Shown here in pieces: positions 1-10,436 of a stretch of DNA of 64,000 bases. The notes under the pieces are model-generated. The model worked only from the letters and a program-made list of their open reading frames with translations. It ran no database searches and had not been told where the DNA came from. Each line of letters starts with the position of its first letter. Within the stretch, counting starts at the first letter, position 1. Origin of the DNA: Cordia subcordata (lineage: Eukaryota > Streptophyta > Magnoliopsida > Boraginales > Cordiaceae); NCBI GenBank assembly GCA_028554755.1, contig JAPTOF010000014.1, positions 248,001-312,000 on the forward strand, in the 5' to 3' direction. Made by a program: the position numbers and the translations under genes.

Positions 1-2192
1 ACTCTCCCTAGCTTCTCCAATCGCATAATCTACAATTCCACCATCCTTATGACAAGCCAAGCCTTTTGGAACATCAACATTTTCCTTCTCAAGATAGTTC
101 TTTCCAACAACAAAATCAAAATCTTTTTGGGTGGGATCAGCAACATAATTTGGTTCTTTAAAAGCAATGCATGTCTCATTATTTTCCTTTCCAACGCGAT
201 CTTCATTTGATATGCTACCATGATTTGCGTCGGCATTTCCTTCATCAACCCCAAGAGCTTCAAAACGGTTAGGAGAAAGTTCTTGTGCATTGATAAACTT
301 GGTGTCATTTTGCTGCCCCCTTTTATCCTTAATCACCTTCCACTCATTTTGATAGCGGGGTTTCCTAGCTTCATTTGCTTTCTTCCTCTCAAGTTGCTTT
401 TGAATCCCCATTGAGTTTTTTGGGCACAAGTCAAGGTTGTGCCCAATCACTTTGCAACTATTGCATTTTAGAGGCTTCCATGCATATTCAATATCAATCT
501 TTGCCCAAGTGCCATCTCTAAGCCGGACAAAGGTGAATTCCGGTAAATCTTTTTCAAGATTAACTTCAATACAAACACGAGCAAACCCAATAAAAGTACG
601 TGATTGAGTGAGAGAATCATTTGGAGAGGAGTACCAATAGTGCTAGCAATATAACTAAGCCCCCTTCTAGTCATCAAGCTACATGGGATATTTCTCAATT
701 TCACCCAAAGAGGGATTTTATTCCATTCAAAGTTAAAAATTTGAGCATCCAAGTTCCATTTTCGAAGCAACAAGGGTCTGAAATTAACGTGCCATAATTG
801 CTCAAGGGCTTTGTCACAAGCTTCCTCATTTTCAAATTGAAAGATAAATAGACCATTCAAGCAAGTCTTAATCTCAACATGACCAAACGTTTTCCAGTGG
901 TAATCAACAAATTTTCGTATCAAGAAGAATGGAGGGGGTCTTTCCAGAAATTGACCAAGTAGGCAATGCTTCCAACAATTATCACCTTCCTCAAAAACTT
1001 CTTCAGGTGGAACAGCACCCCAAGTATTTTCATCTGCAATAGGTTCAAAGTATTCAAGTTTAAGAGGGTTCTCAATCTTACCAAGGTAATTGATTCTCCA
1101 ATTTATATTGTTGGCCCATGCATTAGGAGGAGCTTTAGAATCCTTGCTGCCTATCCCATTGAAAGTTCACCCATGCTCGTCAAATTCAGCTTTGCTATTC
1201 ACGTGCGGTTTGGTGGAATCACCAAAGCTACTGCCCAAAGCATTTAAAGTTGAAAATTGTGGCTGACCATGCATAGCTTGTGCATCCAATTTCAGCCCAT
1301 AATTTGCTGGGAAAGAGTGGGAAAATCTTCGAGATTTGCAAGATTTTTCCTGGAGTTGAAGTAAAAAACGCACCATTCTTTGCTTCTTGTTGCTGATTCA
1401 TGTGTTTTGATGAGGTGGCATCCTTTGATGAGTTGGCATCCATGTCAAAAGAAGGTTGGCAGCCACATGGGGAGGAAATCTTTTCAGCCGATTGTGAGTT
1501 TGAAGGGGGGAAATCATCTTTATTTCCCACCGAAAATGCATTTTGGATGAATGGTTGTGATTCCTCTTTGGGATAAGAGTGGTGAGTTGTCAAAAAATGA
1601 TTTGCTTGCCCAGAAAAGTTGGTCTTTTGACCAGAAAAAGGAGATGACAAATCTGATTGCACTTGTACTTTACTAGCCGAAGGACCTTTGGACAAAGACT
1701 GGAGTGAGTCACTTTCTTCTCCAAAGAAACCTGATTTGCTGGAGCTTGAAAAGGAGTCCATACCTTGCATTTTCGCTTGCTGAAAATCACATTGTGATAC
1801 TTCCATGTTGCTCTTCACATTATTATGGTGAGAACAAGATCCATATAGCGTGGGAGAATCAAAGCCAACCCTAGCTGAAACTTTACCGAGCTCAACTTGT
1901 GCATTATCATAAGGAATGGACTTTGAGGAAGAAGCTCCTTTCTTGGTCAAGCTTTGCACGAGCTGCCTTTTGCTTCATCGAGATTATGCTCAAATTTATG
2001 CAAGCTAGTGGAGGGAGAACCAGCATCCGAGCTTGAAAGTTTGTTGTTAATGGAGTCACAAGCTTCCTTGAGTTCCATGAAATACTCTAAAGTGTAATCT
2101 TCTTCTTCTTCATAATTGCAAAGTTCAGCTTTTGCAGCAAGTCTAGCACTCCTCCTAGATTTGGATGCACTAGATCGTTTCTTTTTACCCAT
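1..2192 (-). pseudogene. A ORF1: DUF4283 and CCHC protein, broken
   Basis: LINE ORF1, an RNA-binding nucleocapsid-like protein expected to coat its own transcript. Order on the minus strand: a basic start (2192 down), then an acidic and serine-rich spacer to about 1200, then DUF4283 (about 960-520; VDYHWKTFGHVEI, RPLLLRKW, VPCS/IPCSL-type core, RRGLSYIAS), then a CCHC knuckle (CNSCKVIGHNLDLC) at about 425-470. A conserved NRFEALG stretch follows near 255-275. The frame changes at about 1950, 1230 and 620, so no single protein can be read. The start is the ATG that opens the lysine-rich MGKKKR motif seen in the other copies. No function other than retrotransposition is suggested. Confidence 0.85.
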
Positions 2193-2311
2193 GAAAGTGG
2201 AAAAGAAAGGCTGATGGTGGTGGAAAAATGGTGGTCACAAGAGGTGGTCAATGGTGGTGGAAGATGGTCAAGTTAGAGAGATGTGAGAGCATTTGTTTCT
2301 AGAGAGAGAAA
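2193..2311 (-). promoter_or_regulatory. A 5' UTR and CT-rich 5' terminus
   Basis: Pyrimidine-rich leader with repeated CACC and CTCTC units, starting with TTTCTCTCTCTAGAAAC on the minus strand. The same terminus opens I (17033) and R (43195, minus). By analogy with other LINEs it should hold the internal promoter; this is inferred. Confidence 0.5.
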
Positions 2312-2329
2312 CATTTGTAAAAATTGGAG

Positions 2330-2453
2330 AAAGGCCTTTTTTTAAGAAATGTGCCATGTTCTTTGATTACAAGGAGTGGTCTTAGCTATATTGCAAGCAC
2401 ACTTGGTTACCCAATACAAATGGATCGATTGACGGAATCTAGAACATTTGTTG
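2330..2453 (+). pseudogene. B ORF1 fragment (DUF4283 C-terminal half)
   Basis: About 40 codons reading LRNVPCSLITRSGLSYIAS and then MDRLTESRTFVG. This is the variant of DUF4283 found in the ORF1-only elements I, R and T (NVPCSL, TESRTFVGFARVC), not the LWDVPMSLYSKRGLGY variant of the autonomous copies. At about 2453 it passes, at a shared ttgg, into ORF2 pre-RT sequence. It is therefore an internal deletion or a chimera, and the sequence does not say which. Confidence 0.7.
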
Positions 2454-5109
2454 GTTTACTACTTCAAAAAACTCCTCGGAACTCCGACTACCTCTCATAC
2501 TTGTGTGGATTTTGTTAAAAGCATTATTGGGAAGGCTATTGATAATGAGCTTGCTGCCAATCTTTGTGCACCGTTACAAATCAAGAAATCAAGGAAGCTA
2601 TCTTCTCTCTTCATCCTAACAAGAACCCGGGACCGGATGGCTATACCTCTCATTTTTATATGGTGGCTTGGGAGATTGTGAAGGAAGATGTGACAAATGC
2701 CATCAAATCTTTCTTTGAGTCAAACATGCTTCTCAAGGAGGTAAATGCAACAATTATTACCCTTGTACCTAAAATCCCAAACCCTTCTTTGGTTAAAGAT
2801 TTTAGGCCGATTTCTTGTTGCAATACCATTTGCAAGTGCATTTCCAAAATCATTGCAAATAGGCTCAAAGGATGCTTGCCTCACATCATTTCTTGGAACC
2901 AATCAGCCCTTATCCATAATAGACATATTATTGAGAATATTCTCATTGCTCATGATCTTTTGAGGGGTTATTCTAGAAGACATATCTCATCTAGATGTGC
3001 TCTCAAGGTGGATATCATGAAAGCTTTTGATTCTTTGAATTGGAATTTTCTTGAATGCACTCTTCTTGCTTTTGGGTTTCCTCATGGCTTTGTGAAGTGG
3101 ATTATGGCTTGTGTTACTACACCTAGTTTCTCTATTGCAATTAATGGTGGTTTGGAAGGTTATTTTTTTGGTGCTAATGGCATAAGGCAAGGGGATCCCA
3201 TTTCACCTTACCTTTTGTCATTTGTATGGAGGTGCTCTCTTGTTTGATGAATAAGTTGGAAGACAACCCAAGATTTCATTTTCATCCTAAATGCACAAGA
3301 TTAAAGCTTAATCATCTTTGTTTTGCAGATGATCTCTTCATTTGTTGCAAAGGTGATTTATCTTCCATTGATTGCATTATGGACACATTGAAGACCTTTG
3401 CTACTTTATCCGGCTGAACATTAATCCTTCCAAGAGTGACATTTTCTTTGGGGGAATTTCAAATGAAAACAAAGCTGCCATTATTAGAAAAGTGGGTTTC
3501 CAAGAGGGTGAACTTCCTACCCGGTATTTAGGCATTCCACTTGTCTCTAGGAAGCTTAGAAAGTTGGATTGCTACCCACTCTTGGAGAAGATTAATTCAA
3601 GACTTGATGCTTGGTGCAATAATTGGTTTTCCTAAAGGCAATCAGCGCATCTTCAAAGGCAAAGCTAAAACCGAGGAGTTCATCTTCCATGCTATTTTTA
3701 ATGATGTTAGAGTTAAACTCTCAAATGGTAAAAAGTTTCCTTCCTCACCTTTGAACAAATCATTATGCAAAGATTGGAGATTAGAAAATATTTTTGTTTA
3801 GGTTCTTTTTGTACCTTCTCCATCTTGTACTTGTATATTTAACACACTTTTATGAAAATTCTCACTTATCCCGCAAAAAAAAAAAAATGGTTTTCCTTTG
3901 CGGGTAGACTTGTTCTTATCAAGTCCACTCTCGTTCAAATTTATGCATATTGGGCTAATGCTATCCTTCTTCCAAAAGGTCTCTTGGCAGCCATTGAATC
4001 AAAGTTTAAAGCTTTCCTTTGGAGAGGAACGGGCCCCAAAGTTGCATGGAAAGATCTTTGCTTGCCATTCAATGAAGGTGGTCTTGGCATTAGAAGAATT
4101 GAAGAAATCAACAAAGTCTTTATGCTCAAATTTTTCTGGAGGATGTATGCCATTAAAGAATCACTTTGGAGCCAATGGATTCATTGCAATTATATCAAGG
4201 ATTCTTCCATTTGGATTATGCAAACATCTCAAGATATTAGTTGGATCTTCAAGGCTATCCTTGCGTGCTGTGGCTATGCAAGAAATATTATAAAGCACAA
4301 CATTGGGAATGGTATGAATACACACTTTTGGATTGACAATTGGCATAATGATGGACCACTCATGGAGCATTGGAGCAATATCTTCCCTACCCCATCCATC
4401 TATGCAAAGGTTAGTGATATTTATCTCAATGGTTCTTGGAGTTGGCCTTTGCAACTTTCCTCTATTGAAGCACCAAGCTTTACACTTGATGAGAATTCAC
4501 ATGATTCTTTTGCTTGGACTCTTTCCCCTAATGGGGGGTTTTCTTTCAAACATACATGGGAGCATATTAGAATTAAAGGTAATCACTTCAATGGACATAA
4601 CATCATTTGGCATAAAGGTCACAACCCAAGGCATGGTTTTATTGTTTGGCTTGCACATCATGATCGCCTTAGCACAAGATTCAGAATTTCACATTGGCGG
4701 CTTAACATCAACACCACATGCATCTTTTGCTATATGGGATGTGAGACTAGAGATCATCTCTTTTTTGAATGTAGTTTTATTAGGCATATTTGGAGATTTG
4801 GCTTATCTTTAACTCTTGTTCCGGAGAGCCTTATTTGTTGGCAAGAAATTTTCAACTACATCACTCCATTTGCCCATGAGAAGCATTTGAAAGCATCAAT
4901 CCTCAAGCATCTCTTGGGCGCAACAGTTTATCACATCTAGATGGAAAGAAATAGAAGAATTTTCAAGAATGAAGCAAAGACAGAGGAGTTTGTTTGTAAT
5001 ACAATTTTCAATGATGTTAGAGTTAAAATCTCTTGTAGTAGGAAGTTTCCTTCAGCACATATGAACAAAACCCTTTGTAAATTGTGGAAACTTGATGATT
5101 TTCTTGTCT
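2454..5109 (+). pseudogene. B ORF2: reverse transcriptase and zf-RVT, broken
   Basis: LINE ORF2 lacking its endonuclease. It starts in the pre-RT linker (YFKKLLGT, about 2455). The RT runs through PNKNPGPDGYTSHFY (about 2620), the KAFDSLNW motif, NGIRQGDPISP (about 3175) and the catalytic FADD at 3321-3332. The RT thumb is cut at 3633 by element C and resumes at 3898 (FAGRLVLIKSTL). The downstream domain continues with a long intact stretch to the zf-RVT finger (CIFCYMGCETRDHLFFEC, about 4720-4780). A single TGG-to-TAG change breaks the frame at 4938-4940, and the normal stop is at 5107-5109. Frameshifts lie near 3220 and 3410. Without C and these changes it would be an ordinary plant L1 ORF2; it is not functional. 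Confidence 0.85.
3634..3887 (+). mobile_element. Element C: 254-bp 5'-truncated LINE inside B
   Basis: Only the last 50 or so codons of ORF2 (from NQRIFKGKAKTEEFIF to a stop at 3799-3801), the 3' UTR and the tail CTTATCCCGC-poly(A) are present. It sits in B's RT thumb, flanked by tggttttcct at 3624-3633 and 3888-3897, a clean target-primed insertion. A stem TGGAGA (3775-3780) / TCTCCA (3817-3822) brackets the stop codon about 53 nt before the poly(A). Confidence 0.92.
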
Positions 5110-5196
5110 AGGTTTGGTGGTTACACCATCATTGTACTTGTACAAATCTGATTTGCTGCAATGAAAATTTCTTACTTGATCCGAAAAAAAAAAAAA

Positions 5197-6311
5197 CACC
5201 TAGCTTCTCTATTGCTCTTAATGGTGGTTTGGAAGGCTTTTTCTTTGGTGCTAATGGTATAAGACAAGGTGACCCCATTTCTCCATATCTCTTTGTTCTT
5301 TGTATGGAGGTTCTTTCTTGTCTTCTTAATAGGTTAAATAGTAATTTGGGCTTTCACTTCCACCCAAAATGTGGGCGCTTAAAGCTTGATCACCTTTGTT
5401 TTGCGGATGACATCTTTTGCAAAGGGAATTTAAGTTCCATTGAATGCATTATGGGCACCTTGAAAACTTTCTCGAACTTCTCTGGGCTAAAAATCAACAA
5501 TTCAAAGAGTGTGATCTTCCTTGGTGGAGTTAGTAATGATACAAAATCGGCTATCTTGGAGCGGGTTGGATTTTGAGAAGGTGAGCTCTCAATCCGTTAT
5601 TTGGGGATCCCCCTTGTCTCAAGAAAACTTAGAAAGGCTGATTGCTTGCCCTTTTTTGAGAAAATTACAGCAAGAATTGATTCTTGGTGCAACAATTGGC
5701 TCTCTTTTGCAGGAAGACTTGTCTTGATCAAATCTACCCTCATTCAAATTTGTGCTTTTTGGGCAAGTGCCATCCTTCTCCCCAAAAGTGTGTTGTCTAC
5801 CATTGAATTAAAATTCAAAGCATTCTTATGGAGAGGAACTGGTCCTAAAGTGGCTTGGAGGGATCTGTGTCTCCCGTTGCATGAAGGTGGACTTGGGGTT
5901 CGTAGTATTGAGGAGATCAATAAAGTCTACTTGCTTAAAATTTTTTGGAGGATGTACGCTGAAAAGAACATCCTCTGGAGCCAATGGATACACTCAAATT
6001 ACATCAAGAATTCCTCCATTTGGATTATGCAAGCTCCCAAGGACGCTAGTTGGATCATTAAAGCACTCCTGAATTGCCGAGAAGATGCAAAGAACTTCAT
6101 TCAACATAACATCGGCAATGGAGCCAATACTCTCTTTTGGATTGATAATTGGCACATAGAGGGCTCTCTTTTGGAACATTGGAGCAATACCTTCCCAAGC
6201 CCGCCTCTTCTTGCAAAGGTTAGTGAACTTCTCACCAATGCTAGATGGAATTGGCCAATTCGCTTCTCACATATTGAGAACCCAAACTTTGTTACTAATG
6301 AAACCACTTTG
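5197..6311 (+). pseudogene. D ORF2 fragment: RT palm to C-terminal domain
   Basis: Starts inside the RT palm (SFSIALNGG), then NGIRQGDPISPYLF and catalytic FADD at about 5400-5411. Two codons are missing just after it (FADDIFCKG where relatives have FADDLFIFCKG). A stop follows VGF at 5574-5576 and the frame changes, then a long readable block (about 5601-6311) covers the thumb and the IWIMQAPKDASW and FWIDNWH region. The last D codons before the E insertion read TNETTLG. The remaining D part, with the start of the zf-RVT domain, lies at 9233-9418. It is not functional. Confidence 0.8.
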
Positions 6312-8427
6312 GGTAAGCTTGTGGAGGAACATTAGAGTACACGGGTCTTTGGTACCCCAATGTTCATTCTCTTTCAAAAGCAAAAAATTCTTAAACAAGC
6401 GCTCAAATCCTTTGATAGGAAGCATTTTGCTTGTATCCCAAATGCCATCAAAGATTTTTATAGGGAGCTTGATGCCACTCAATGTGCACTCCTTAATGGT
6501 GGAAATAGTGCTGCACTTCTTGATAAGGAAAAGGACATTTTGGCCAACTTGGATGGGCTTGAAACTACCTATAAAGCTATGCTTGTTCAAAAATCTAGAT
6601 TATCTTGGATTAGTGAAGGGGATTCCAATACTAAATTCTTTCATAATGCTGTAAAAGGAAGGAAAATCAAAAATACTATTCATGTGATCAAGAATGAGAA
6701 TAGGCATCTTCTCTTGGAGGATTTTGAGGTGAAAAATGAATTCATTGGCTACTACAAAAAGCTTCTTGGCTCAAAGACTATTACACATGTCAATGTGGAC
6801 ATCTTGAAAAGCATTCTTGGTAAAACAATTGAAGATGATTTTGCTGCCAACATTATTGCACCCATCTCAAGGCATGAAATCAAGGAAACGCTTTTTCTCT
6901 TAATCCCAACAAAAGCTCGAGACCGGATGGCTTCACATCTCATTTCTACAAGGTTGCTTGGGATATTGTTGGTGAGGATGTTACAAATGCAATCAGTTCC
7001 TTCTTTGAATCAAGCAAGCTTCTTAGGGAGGTCAATTCCACCATTATTGCACTTGTTCCTAAAATCCCAAACCCTTCTTTGGTTAAAGATTTTAGGCCAA
7101 TTTCTTGTTGCTAATAGGCTCAAAGCATGCTTGCACCAACTTATCTCATGGAACCAATCAGCCTTTATTAAGGGCTGACTTATTCATGAGAACATCCTTC
7201 TTGCTCGTGACATTTTGAGAGGATATTCCAGAAGCCATATCTCTCCAAGATATGCCATCAAAGTTGATCTCATGAAGGCTTTTGACACTCTTAATTGGAG
7301 CTTTATTGAATGTACTCTTCTTGCATTTGGCTTTCCTCAAAAGTTTGTGGAATGGATTAAGGCATGTATTACAACACCTAGTTTCTCTATTGCCCTTAAT
7401 GGGGGTTTGGAAGGTTACGTTCTTGGAGCAAATGGGATTCGACAAAGTGACCCTATCTCTCCTTATCTTTATGTTCTTAGTATCGAGGTGCTTTCTTGCA
7501 TGCTTAACAAATTGGAGAATAGCACAAGCTTTCATTTCCATCCAAAATGTTCTCACTTGAAGTTGATTCATCTTTGTTTTGCTGATGACCTCTTCATCTT
7601 TTGCAAAGGGGAAATAAGCTTTATTGATTGTATTATGAGTACTTTGAAGACTTTTTCTTCATTTTCTGGGCTGAACATTAATAGAGCTAAAAGTGACATT
7701 TTCTTTGGTGGAGTTTCTTGTAAAGCTAGAATGACTATTATTGAAAGAGTTGGATTTAATAAAGGTGAACTTCCAATCCGTTACTTTGGCATACCACTTG
7801 TCACTAGAAAGCTTAGGAAGGCTGATTGCTATCCACTTTTGGAGAAAATTAATGCAAGAATTGACTCTTGGTGTAATAATTGGCTCTCATTTGCGGGAAA
7901 ACTTGTGCTTATTAAATCCATTCTTATTCACCTCTTTGCATTTTGGGCAAATGCTTTTCTTATTCCTAAAGGTGTCTTGGCTGCCATTGAATCAAAGTTT
8001 AAGGCCTTTTTGTGGAGAGATACGGGACCCAAAGTTGCTTGGAAGAAAGTTTGCTTGCCCAAGCAAGAAGGAGGCCTTGGCATTAGAAAGATTGAGGAAG
8101 TCAATTTGGTTTGCATGCTTAGAATTTTTGGGAGAATGTATTCAGCAAAGGAAACACTTTGGAGTCAATGGGTTCATACAAACTACATCAAGGATTCTTC
8201 AATTGGGTGTTGCAATCTCTGAGGGATGCTAGTTGGATCTTGAAGATGCTTTTTGGATGTCGAGGACTTGCTAAGAACTACATTCAGCATAAGATTGGGA
8301 GTGGTACAAACACCTTCTTTTGGATTGATAATTGGCACAAAGATGGCTCACTTTTGGAGCATTGGTCAAGTACATTTCCAACCCCTCCTCTTCTTTCTAA
8401 GGTTAGTGACATCTTCATTAATGACAC

Positions 8428-8565
8428 TTTTTTTTTTGCAGATAAAGTAAGATTTATTAATCACAAATGAGTACAAAAACATCATCATTCCCCTCAAGCT
8501 TAGATAAACAAATAAGCCAAGAATCGGCTTAAGGGGAAGAGTTAAAAAACAAAGAAATTACAAAC
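8428..8565 (-). mobile_element. Tail fragment of an ORF1-only LINE inside E
   Basis: On the plus strand it opens with ten T and GCAGATAAAGTAAG, the complement of the common LINE tail. The next 120 nt match the 3' UTR of Q in order (TGAGTAC, CCCCTCAAGC, a spacer, GCTTAAGGGGAAGAG). It is thus a 5'-truncated copy of the ORF1-only family containing 3' UTR only. The arms at 8488-8499 and 8527-8538 pair over 11 of 12 positions. No TSD is recognisable and a few bases of E seem lost. Confidence 0.75.
8488..8538 (-). other. 3' hairpin of ORF1-only tail fragment
   Basis: TTCCCCTCAAGC at 8488-8499 and GCTTAAGGGGAA at 8527-8538 form a 12-position stem with one mismatch and a 27-nt loop, ending 50 nt before the poly(A) start. 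Position and shape match the hairpins of Q, R, I and T. Confidence 0.65.
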
Positions 8566-9418
8566 AAAGTAATTTGGACTCTTTCTCCCAATGGAGATTT
8601 ATCAATCAAGCACACTTGGGAGCACATGAGGGAGAAGGGCAGCCATTTCTTGGGTTTCAATCTTATTTGGCACAAAGGGCATTATCCAAAACATAGCTTT
8701 ATTGTTTGGCTTGCATTTCTTGATCGATTAAGCACAAAGTTCAGAATTCTTCATTGGGGGCTCAACATCAACACATATTGCATTTTTTGCCACATGGGCT
8801 ATGAAACGAGAGATCATCTCTTTTTTGAATGTTCTTTCACTAGACGCATTTGGAGAATGGGTCTCCTTCTCACTCCAATTCCGGAAAGCTTGATCTCTTG
8901 GGATGAAATTATATTCTACATCACCCCTTTTTCCATTGAGGCAACCATTGTCAAGCGTTTCTTTTGTGCAGCCGTTTATCACATTTGGATTGAACGAAAT
9001 CATCGCATCTTCAAGGACCAAGCCAAAACCGAGGAAGCCATCTTCCATGATATCTTTAATGATGTTAGAGTAAAACTCTCAAATTGTAAAAAATTTCCTT
9101 CTTCTTTGAACAAATCTTTATGCAAGATGTGGAGATTAGAAAAATATCTTTGTATAGGTCTTTTTGTATCTTCTCCACTTTGTTCATGTACATGCATTTT
9201 GCTTTAATGAAATTCATACACTTATCCCGCCAAATAAAAAAGATTATTTGGATTCTCTCCCCTAATGGGGATTTCACCTTCAAGCACACTTGAGAACACA
9301 TTAGAAGGAAGGGAAACAACTTTGAGGGTCACAACATTATTTGGCACAAGAGGCATAACCCAAGACATAGCTTCATTATTTGGCTTGCATATCTTGATCA
9401 TCTAAGCACAAAATTCTG

Positions 9419-9645
9419 AAAAAGTGAAAGAGCATGGATTTTCAAACCAAAACTCACGTGATTGCATGGAGCACTTCCCCCCACTTAGCCATAATCAAGA
9501 ATTTGATGTGCCATCTAGGACAAATAGTGATGAGTTGGCTGCCACGTCAAAAATTAAATCCACATCAACTCATGAAGGTCATAAACGTTCCTTTGATCGA
9601 GAGTCATCTTCCAGTAAGAAGGAAAAGCAAACCAACAACACTGGA
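9419..9645 (+). pseudogene. G ORF1 fragment, middle spacer region
   Basis: Serine- and asparagine-rich ORF1 spacer sequence with the recurring FPPLSHNQ-like motif (other copies have NFPPL or DFPPL) and SDELAATSK. It ends at the F insertion, where ccaacaacactgga (9632-9645) is repeated at 14048-14061. It continues at 14062. Confidence 0.7.
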
Positions 9646-10436
9646 ATTAAATGGCACAAATCAGAATCTCACCTCTCCAAATGCAAATGAGCTTCGGTTA
9701 ACTCCTTCTTGTACTAATGGAAGGTCCTCTCATCTTGAAGCTGGCTCGAGGAATCAAAACAATGAGAATGCTCGCAATGCTCACCATACTGCTCTTCAAA
9801 AAGCTCAAGGAAATGAGATGGAAAATTGTGCTCAAGCTACTAGCCAACATAATGCTTGGAAAAAGCCACCTAGTCTAAGGTATGATCCTCCTCCTGATTA
9901 GGGTGGTGTTTTTGCAGAGCATATGGAAACTAATTTGAAATTGGAAGAACATGAATACAAAATTGTTGATTGGAATAGAGATGTTATTAATCCTTCTAAA
10001 GACTTGTATGAAGATAGTGATAGCTTTTGGACCCATTGCTTAGTTGGGCAACTTCTTGATGCTCTCCCACCATTCTTTCTTATTAGAAATATGGTTGAAT
10101 TTGCATGGAGGAAATTTGGCAAGGTTGACATATATACTAAGGGAAAAGGGCTCTTTGTTTTCAGATTTGAAAAGGAAGAATTTTGTCAAAAAGTTTTACA
10201 ACAATTATGGCATGTTAATCATAGGCCACTCTTATTGAGAAAATGGGTGCCTAATCTTGAATTTGTGAAATTGTCATGCAAAAAAGTTCCCATTTAGGTT
10301 AAACTTTGGGATGTCCCAATGAGCTTTACTCTAAAAGAGGGCTTGGTTATGTTGCATCCTTCATTGGGAAACCAATCCAATTGGATGCCCTCACTGATTC
10401 AAGGAGAAACTTAGAGTTTGCTAGAGTTTGCATTGA
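9646..10436 (+). pseudogene. F ORF1 fragment with DUF4283
   Basis: Spacer (SQHNAWKKPPSLRYDPPPD, then a stop at 9898-9900), then GGVFAEHMETN and DUF4283 (about 10020-10430): HCLVGQLL, PPFFLIRNMVEFAWRKFGK, KGKGLFVFRFEKEEFCQK, RPLLLRKW. A stop at 10294-10296 (KKVPI, where relatives continue VWVKLWDVPMS) and a frameshift follow. At CIEV the sequence passes straight into the endonuclease motif LLINKHHLD. The zinc knuckle is gone. RNA binding would be lost; it is a pseudogene. Confidence 0.8.

Larger units (their letters stand above)
1..2311 (-). mobile_element. Element A: LINE with ORF1, 3' part outside window
   Basis: Minus-strand plant L1-type LINE. Its 5' end is the CT-rich motif TTTCTCTCTCTAG (2299-2311 read on the minus strand), followed by a 5' UTR of about 105 nt and an ORF1 beginning at 2192. 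ORF1 continues past the zinc knuckle (about 425-470) to position 1, so the 3' end lies left of the window. The N-terminus (MGKKKRSSASKSRRSAR) is of the same type as the ORF1-only elements I and R, so A may be ORF1-only too. This cannot be checked here. The far-side TSD is not visible. Confidence 0.85.
2312..5196 (+). mobile_element. Element B: 5'-truncated LINE, interrupted by C
   Basis: Plus-strand LINE ending in TTACTTGATCCG and poly(A) 5184-5196. It holds a short ORF1 piece (2330-2453) joined to ORF2 from the pre-RT region onward. ORF2 is split at 3633 by element C and resumes at 3898 after a 10-bp TSD (tggttttcct). Directly after its poly(A) comes the 5'-truncated element D with no TSD. 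The stretch 2312-2329, between A's 5' end and the first recognisable codon, holds nothing I can identify. Confidence 0.8.
6312..9207 (+). pseudogene. E ORF2: pre-RT linker, RT and zf-RVT, broken
   Basis: Lacks most of the endonuclease. A long readable block covers the coiled linker (6360-6890; EGDSNTKFFHNAVKGRKIKNTIH). A frameshift lies at about 6895, at the PTKARDRMA site where relatives read NKSPGPDG. A deletion at about 7110 removes the NTIYKCISKIIA codons, apparently at a shared ttgc. A second long block (7215-8222) contains KAFDTLNW, NGIRQSDPISP (G to S in the QGDP motif) and FADD at 7578-7589. About 20 codons around WNWPIHLS are missing near 8417. The zf-RVT finger (CIFCHMGYETRDHLFFEC, one Cys changed to Tyr) is at about 8780-8840. 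It is dead. Confidence 0.85.
6312..9232 (+). mobile_element. Element E: 5'-truncated LINE inside D
   Basis: Begins at the end of the endonuclease domain (KLVEEH-STRVFGTPMFILFQ) and runs to a 3' UTR and the tail CTTATCCCGCCAAATAAAAAA. D sequence lies on both sides (ccactttgg left, gattatttgg right), but no clear TSD is seen and about 4 bp of D seem lost. E itself is interrupted at 8428-8565 by a minus-strand tail fragment. A stem TGTGGAGA (9128-9135) / TCTCCAC (9172-9178) lies about 53 nt before the A-rich tail. Confidence 0.85.
5197..9418 (+). mobile_element. Element D: LINE ORF2 fragment, split by E
   Basis: Plus-strand LINE of the same subfamily as P and S (SNDTKSAILERVGF, KVAWRDLCLP). It begins abruptly in the RT (cacctagcttctc) right after B's poly(A), so it is 5'-truncated. 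Sequence is D at 5197-6311, then E, then D again at 9233-9418 (zf-RVT region: SPNGDFTFKHT, IIWHKRHNPRHSFIIWLAYLDHL). It stops at about 9418, where ORF1 sequence of G begins. No D 3' end is present; it may lie right of the window. Confidence 0.75.

Noticed and set aside
220..414. Opposite-strand ORFs with hydrophobic Leu/Ile-rich translations, here and throughout
   Set aside because: They are antisense or out-of-frame readings of AT-rich LINE coding DNA, without homology or start context.
3600..3900. Apparent internal deletion in B joining the RT thumb to the ORF2 C-terminus at 3633
   Set aside because: The sequence after the poly(A) at 3887 repeats tggttttcct and continues the thumb in frame, so this is a nested insertion (C), not a deletion.
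8428..8565. Short poly(T)-headed piece as a SINE
   Set aside because: I see no tRNA- or 5S-like A and B boxes; it matches Q's 3' UTR in order, so it is a truncated ORF1-only LINE.
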